Below are positions 13,725 to 16,008 of a DNA stretch of 16,008 nt, piece by piece. The notes under the pieces were generated by a model, which saw only the letters and a program-made list of their open reading frames with translations, did not search any database and was not told the DNA's origin. The stretch comes from Dehalococcoidia bacterium UBA6627 (GTDB lineage: Bacteria; Chloroflexota; Dehalococcoidia; UBA2979). How positions within the stretch are numbered: position 1 is the stretch's first letter; each line of letters begins with the position of its first letter. A program made the position numbers and the translations under genes. The stretch is from positions 1 to 16,008 of the forward strand of contig DKLZ01000087.1 in the NCBI GenBank assembly GCA_002455955.1. Reading direction: 5' to 3'.

Positions 13725-14801
13725 ATGCAGCCGCTTAATCAATCAAACGCCGACGTACCTGTTGATACGAGGCGATCACGTCGATGGCGTTCTGCGATGG
13801 TAATTCAATTCATCATCGGCTTAGCCGCCCTAATCATCGTTCTGTGGCGAGTCGATGTGCTTGGAGCTTTTGGCAATCTTCCAGAATTACAGCTGCAGTG
13901 GGCATTAGCCGGTGCAGCGATATTTTCACTCTCGAAACTTGTTCATGCTTATCGATGGCGGTGGTTCTTGCGTCATCGACAAGGATTAGAGTTCCGTCGT
14001 CTGTTTGAATTGCTTCTAGTCTCGAATCTAGCGAACGCGATGGTCCCGTTACGAGCTGGTGATCTGCTTCGTGTAGAACTCCCCAACCGTCGATGGAAAG
14101 TACCGCGAGCTGAGCTCGCTAGCAGCGTGTTCTTAGTCGAATCATTGTTAGATGGAGTTTCTTTCGTAGTACTTGCTTTTACTGCTCTATTGATTTTCGA
14201 TCTACCATCTACTTTCCGCCCAGCTGTCGGTGTTCTTGCAATCACTGTGCTACTTCTAACCGCAGGATCTGTGCGAGCGGCCATACATGGTCAAACCTGG
14301 TCCGTGGATGGTTCGATATGGCGATATCTAATCCCCATACGTGCTCGCCCACATATCAACCACTGGCTGAAACAAGCTGTACTGGGGATGAACACTCTCA
14401 CGGACTGGCGAAGCGCGCTCGTTGCAGTCGTGCTTTCGCTATTAGCTTGGACTCTCGAGGTTGGAGTCTGGTGGTGCATCGGAAAGGCATTCAGTATCGA
14501 ACTCGCTTTTTCAGAAGCATTGATAGTGATGATCGCGGCAAATATGGCGCAAGCACTCCCTATCACTCCCTGGAACATCGGACCATACGAAGTAGCAGTA
14601 ACCGAAATTCTAGTTTTGCTCGGTGCTAGTCGCCTCGACGGCTCTAGCTACGCAATAGGAGCGCGAATTCTGCTAATGATCTGGATCGCAGCCACTGGCC
14701 TTGTGGCTATGTGGTCACTCGATTTGCGGTTCCGCGATCTTCTGAACCGAAAAATGAACAAGGCACCCATTGGGACAATGGATTCAGAAAACGATCCATG
14801 A
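13725..14801 (+). CDS. UPF0104 / LPG synthase-type multi-pass membrane protein
   Basis: This 358-residue protein has about eight hydrophobic segments and the features of the UPF0104/AglD2-like membrane family, related to the transmembrane domain of lysylphosphatidylglycerol synthase. Seen are the conserved RWRWFLRHRQ segment after the second helix, NLANAMVPLRAGDLLRV (about 104-120), a VESLLDG helix, and PITPWNIGPYE in the second half, the family's P-x-x-x-G-x-x-E motif. There is no C-terminal aminoacyl-transferase domain, so it is not a full MprF; the function of such stand-alone proteins is usually unknown, perhaps handling polyprenyl or glycolipid carriers. AAGG lies 8 bases before the ATG at 13725; an in-frame GTG at 13716 is an alternative. 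It converges on the LLM gene with 28 bases between stops. Confidence 0.82.
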   Translation: MQPLNQSNADVPVDTRRSRRWRSAMVIQFIIGLAALIIVLWRVDVLGAFGNLPELQLQWALAGAAIFSLSKLVHAYRWRWFLRHRQGLEFRRLFELLLVSNLANAMVPLRAGDLLRVELPNRRWKVPRAELASSVFLVESLLDGVSFVVLAFTALLIFDLPSTFRPAVGVLAITVLLLTAGSVRAAIHGQTWSVDGSIWRYLIPIRARPHINHWLKQAVLGMNTLTDWRSALVAVVLSLLAWTLEVGVWWCIGKAFSIELAFSEALIVMIAANMAQALPITPWNIGPYEVAVTEILVLLGASRLDGSSYAIGARILLMIWIAATGLVAMWSLDLRFRDLLNRKMNKAPIGTMDSENDP

Positions 14802-14829
14802 GTCGAACTGCAGGAATCGACTTGGATTT

Positions 14830-15879
14830 TCAATCAATCTTTGTCGGTCGCACACGTTCGAGGACATCACGGGCAATTATTTCTTTCCAGTCACGTCCAC
14901 CTTGAACAAACTCTGCAGGTTTGAGAGGAAGTCGATGGACAACAATCGTTGAGATCGGTAATCCAAAATCAAGAACTTCCCGAATCTGAGAAACAATCTC
15001 GTCGGTCCCACCAGTAACAGCGAAAGCCTCGGCAGCAGCTGAATCGATGAAGTTCACTACATCACCGGCAGCAGCCAAATCAGAAGTGTGATGAAAATCT
15101 GGCCAGACTTGTTCCTTTAGAATCTGAACATCTGGACCATTCCAATCGAAGCCGGGAGCGTCGAAAAGCATCGGTGAATATTCGTAAAAGCCAGCCGCGA
15201 TCGCACGCCCAACCCTACTCGCATAAATATGATCCTCAGTGAGCAAGGTATGTAGTACAAGGCCAATCTGAACCTCGGAGACATCGCGATTCACTTCACG
15301 AGCTCCAGCATGTACTGCTGCGACCGCAGAACGCAGGTTCGCCTCATGACAACCTACTCGAATAAATACCCCATCGGCGACGCGCCCGGCCATCTTAAGT
15401 GTGCGTGGCCCACCAGCTGCCATCCACACTGGAACGCTTCGTGCGTGTCTCAACTGAGCAGGCTCTCGAATACCGGTATCGACTTCCTCACCTGCTAGGA
15501 GTTGCCGAATGAGTACGGTAGCCTTCTCTAACTCAACAACCTTTGCCGGACGTTCGCCCATAAGACGGACCGCTGTGTCCCCGGCACCAAGGGACAGCAT
15601 GGTCCGACCTTGTGCTATCTCATCAACCGTCGCCGCCGAAGAAGCAAGAACAGCTGGGTGACGCATCACTGGATTCTCGATCAACGAACCGAGACCAATA
15701 CGCTCAGTCCCACGGGCGGCAAATGCAAGCATCACATATGGATCGTGCAGTAGTAATGGTGAGGATGGGATCAGTGCCAGGTCCCATCCAAGCTCCTCTC
15801 CATTCTTAACATCAAGAGCGAATGAAGCTGCAGAACCGAAATTCCAACGATTGAGCCCGAATTTTACTTGACTCGCCAT
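14830..15879 (-). CDS. LLM class flavin-dependent oxidoreductase (luciferase-like)
   Basis: This 349-residue protein is a bacterial luciferase-like TIM-barrel oxidoreductase, closest in character to the methylene-tetrahydromethanopterin reductase type that uses F420 or FMN. Recognisable are WDLALIPSSPLLLHDPYVML, TERIGLGSLIENPVMRHPAVLASSAATVDEIAQGRTMLSLGAGD (about 58-101, the family core), VPVWMAAGGPRTLKMAGRVADGVFI, and the C-terminal FAVTGGTDEIVSQIREVLDFG. The substrate and cofactor cannot be fixed from sequence alone. AAGGG lies about 7 bases before the ATG. It starts 24 bases after the stop of a partial upstream gene on the same strand, so the two are probably cotranscribed. Confidence 0.9.
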   Translation of the reverse strand: MASQVKFGLNRWNFGSAASFALDVKNGEELGWDLALIPSSPLLLHDPYVMLAFAARGTERIGLGSLIENPVMRHPAVLASSAATVDEIAQGRTMLSLGAGDTAVRLMGERPAKVVELEKATVLIRQLLAGEEVDTGIREPAQLRHARSVPVWMAAGGPRTLKMAGRVADGVFIRVGCHEANLRSAVAAVHAGAREVNRDVSEVQIGLVLHTLLTEDHIYASRVGRAIAAGFYEYSPMLFDAPGFDWNGPDVQILKEQVWPDFHHTSDLAAAGDVVNFIDSAAAEAFAVTGGTDEIVSQIREVLDFGLPISTIVVHRLPLKPAEFVQGGRDWKEIIARDVLERVRPTKID

Positions 15880-15903
15880 GACAATCCCTTCGGTTCATCA
15901 AAA

Positions 15904-16008
15904 CTATGGAGCATGCAAGAAAGAGTGCCCGCGTGGAACGATGGAATACGTTATTTCTTCTTTATCTCCATAATCGACTTTCACTTCAGAAGAACTAGCT
16001 GAGCACAG
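15904..16008 (-). CDS. C-terminal end of an unidentified gene, cut by the window edge
   Basis: An open minus-strand frame of 34 codons enters from the right edge and ends in TAG at 15906-15904, 24 bases before the start of the LLM oxidoreductase gene. The translated tail reads like a real protein terminus (for example VKVDYGDKEEITYSIVPRG). The same strand and short spacing suggest an operon with the LLM gene. I do not recognise the family, and a frame this short can also arise by chance. Confidence 0.45.
   Translation of the reverse strand: MCSASSSEVKVDYGDKEEITYSIVPRGHSFLHAP

Noticed and set aside
1..16008. CRISPR array, tRNA or rRNA genes, insertion sequences, prophage
   Set aside because: I looked for regular spaced repeats, tRNA-like T-arm sequences, transposase motifs and phage genes, and found none that I could support.
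1..16008. Genome-wide reassignment of TGA to a sense codon
   Set aside because: TGA is the natural end of the SCO, GrdB-like, permease, ATPase, UPF0104 and LLM genes at expected lengths, so only the single site at 7052 needs recoding.

Overview
The window reads as a compact, ordinary-looking chromosomal stretch of mid GC (about half, by eye) carrying 15 complete genes and one partial gene at the right edge. I see no transposon, phage, plasmid, rRNA, tRNA or CRISPR sequence. The gene set suggests an aerobic, uncultured bacterium: copper delivery to cytochrome oxidase by SCO, PCu(A)C and CtaG, a luciferase-like flavin-dependent oxidoreductase, double hot-dog proteins and a stand-alone GrdB-like protein. 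A marine Chloroflexota (SAR202-like) or actinobacterial lineage would fit, but this is a low-confidence inference.

Layout. (1) 105-992, plus strand: a DinB/YfiT-like protein and a YbjQ/UPF0145 protein, probably cotranscribed. (2) 3107-1026, minus strand: a tight operon of SCO, PCu(A)C and CtaG, copper chaperones and assembly factors for cytochrome c oxidase. (3) 3448-5185, plus strand: a hot-dog (MaoC-like) protein, then phosphoglycerate mutase gpmA, which converges on (4) aroG-type DAHP synthase (minus, 6368-5301). The aroG upstream region holds two near-identical GC-rich hairpin units. (5) 6590-7900, plus strand: a GrdB-family protein whose reading frame is interrupted by a single in-frame TGA at 7052-7054, exactly at the redox Cys/Sec position of the family. 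It is best read as a selenoprotein with a UxxC motif. (6) 8867-7962, minus strand: a second double hot-dog protein. (7) 12443-9162, minus strand: a zinc-free-type ribosomal protein S14 followed by a three-gene metal ABC transporter (binding protein, ATPase, permease) whose binding protein has the three-His ligand set of zinc importers. (8) An enoyl-CoA hydratase/isomerase (minus, 13478-12693) diverging from a UPF0104-type multi-pass membrane protein (plus, 13725-14801). The latter converges on an LLM-class oxidoreductase (minus, 15879-14830), which follows the C-terminal end of an unidentified gene cut by the window edge.

The most interesting item is the candidate selenoprotein: a conventional gene call would split it into two short ORFs. 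TGA is the normal terminator of at least six other genes here, so it is not globally reassigned, and decoding would need a local SECIS signal. A plausible hairpin lies just after the TGA. Next are the duplicated hairpins before aroG and the zinc-economy arrangement of rpsN with the transporter.
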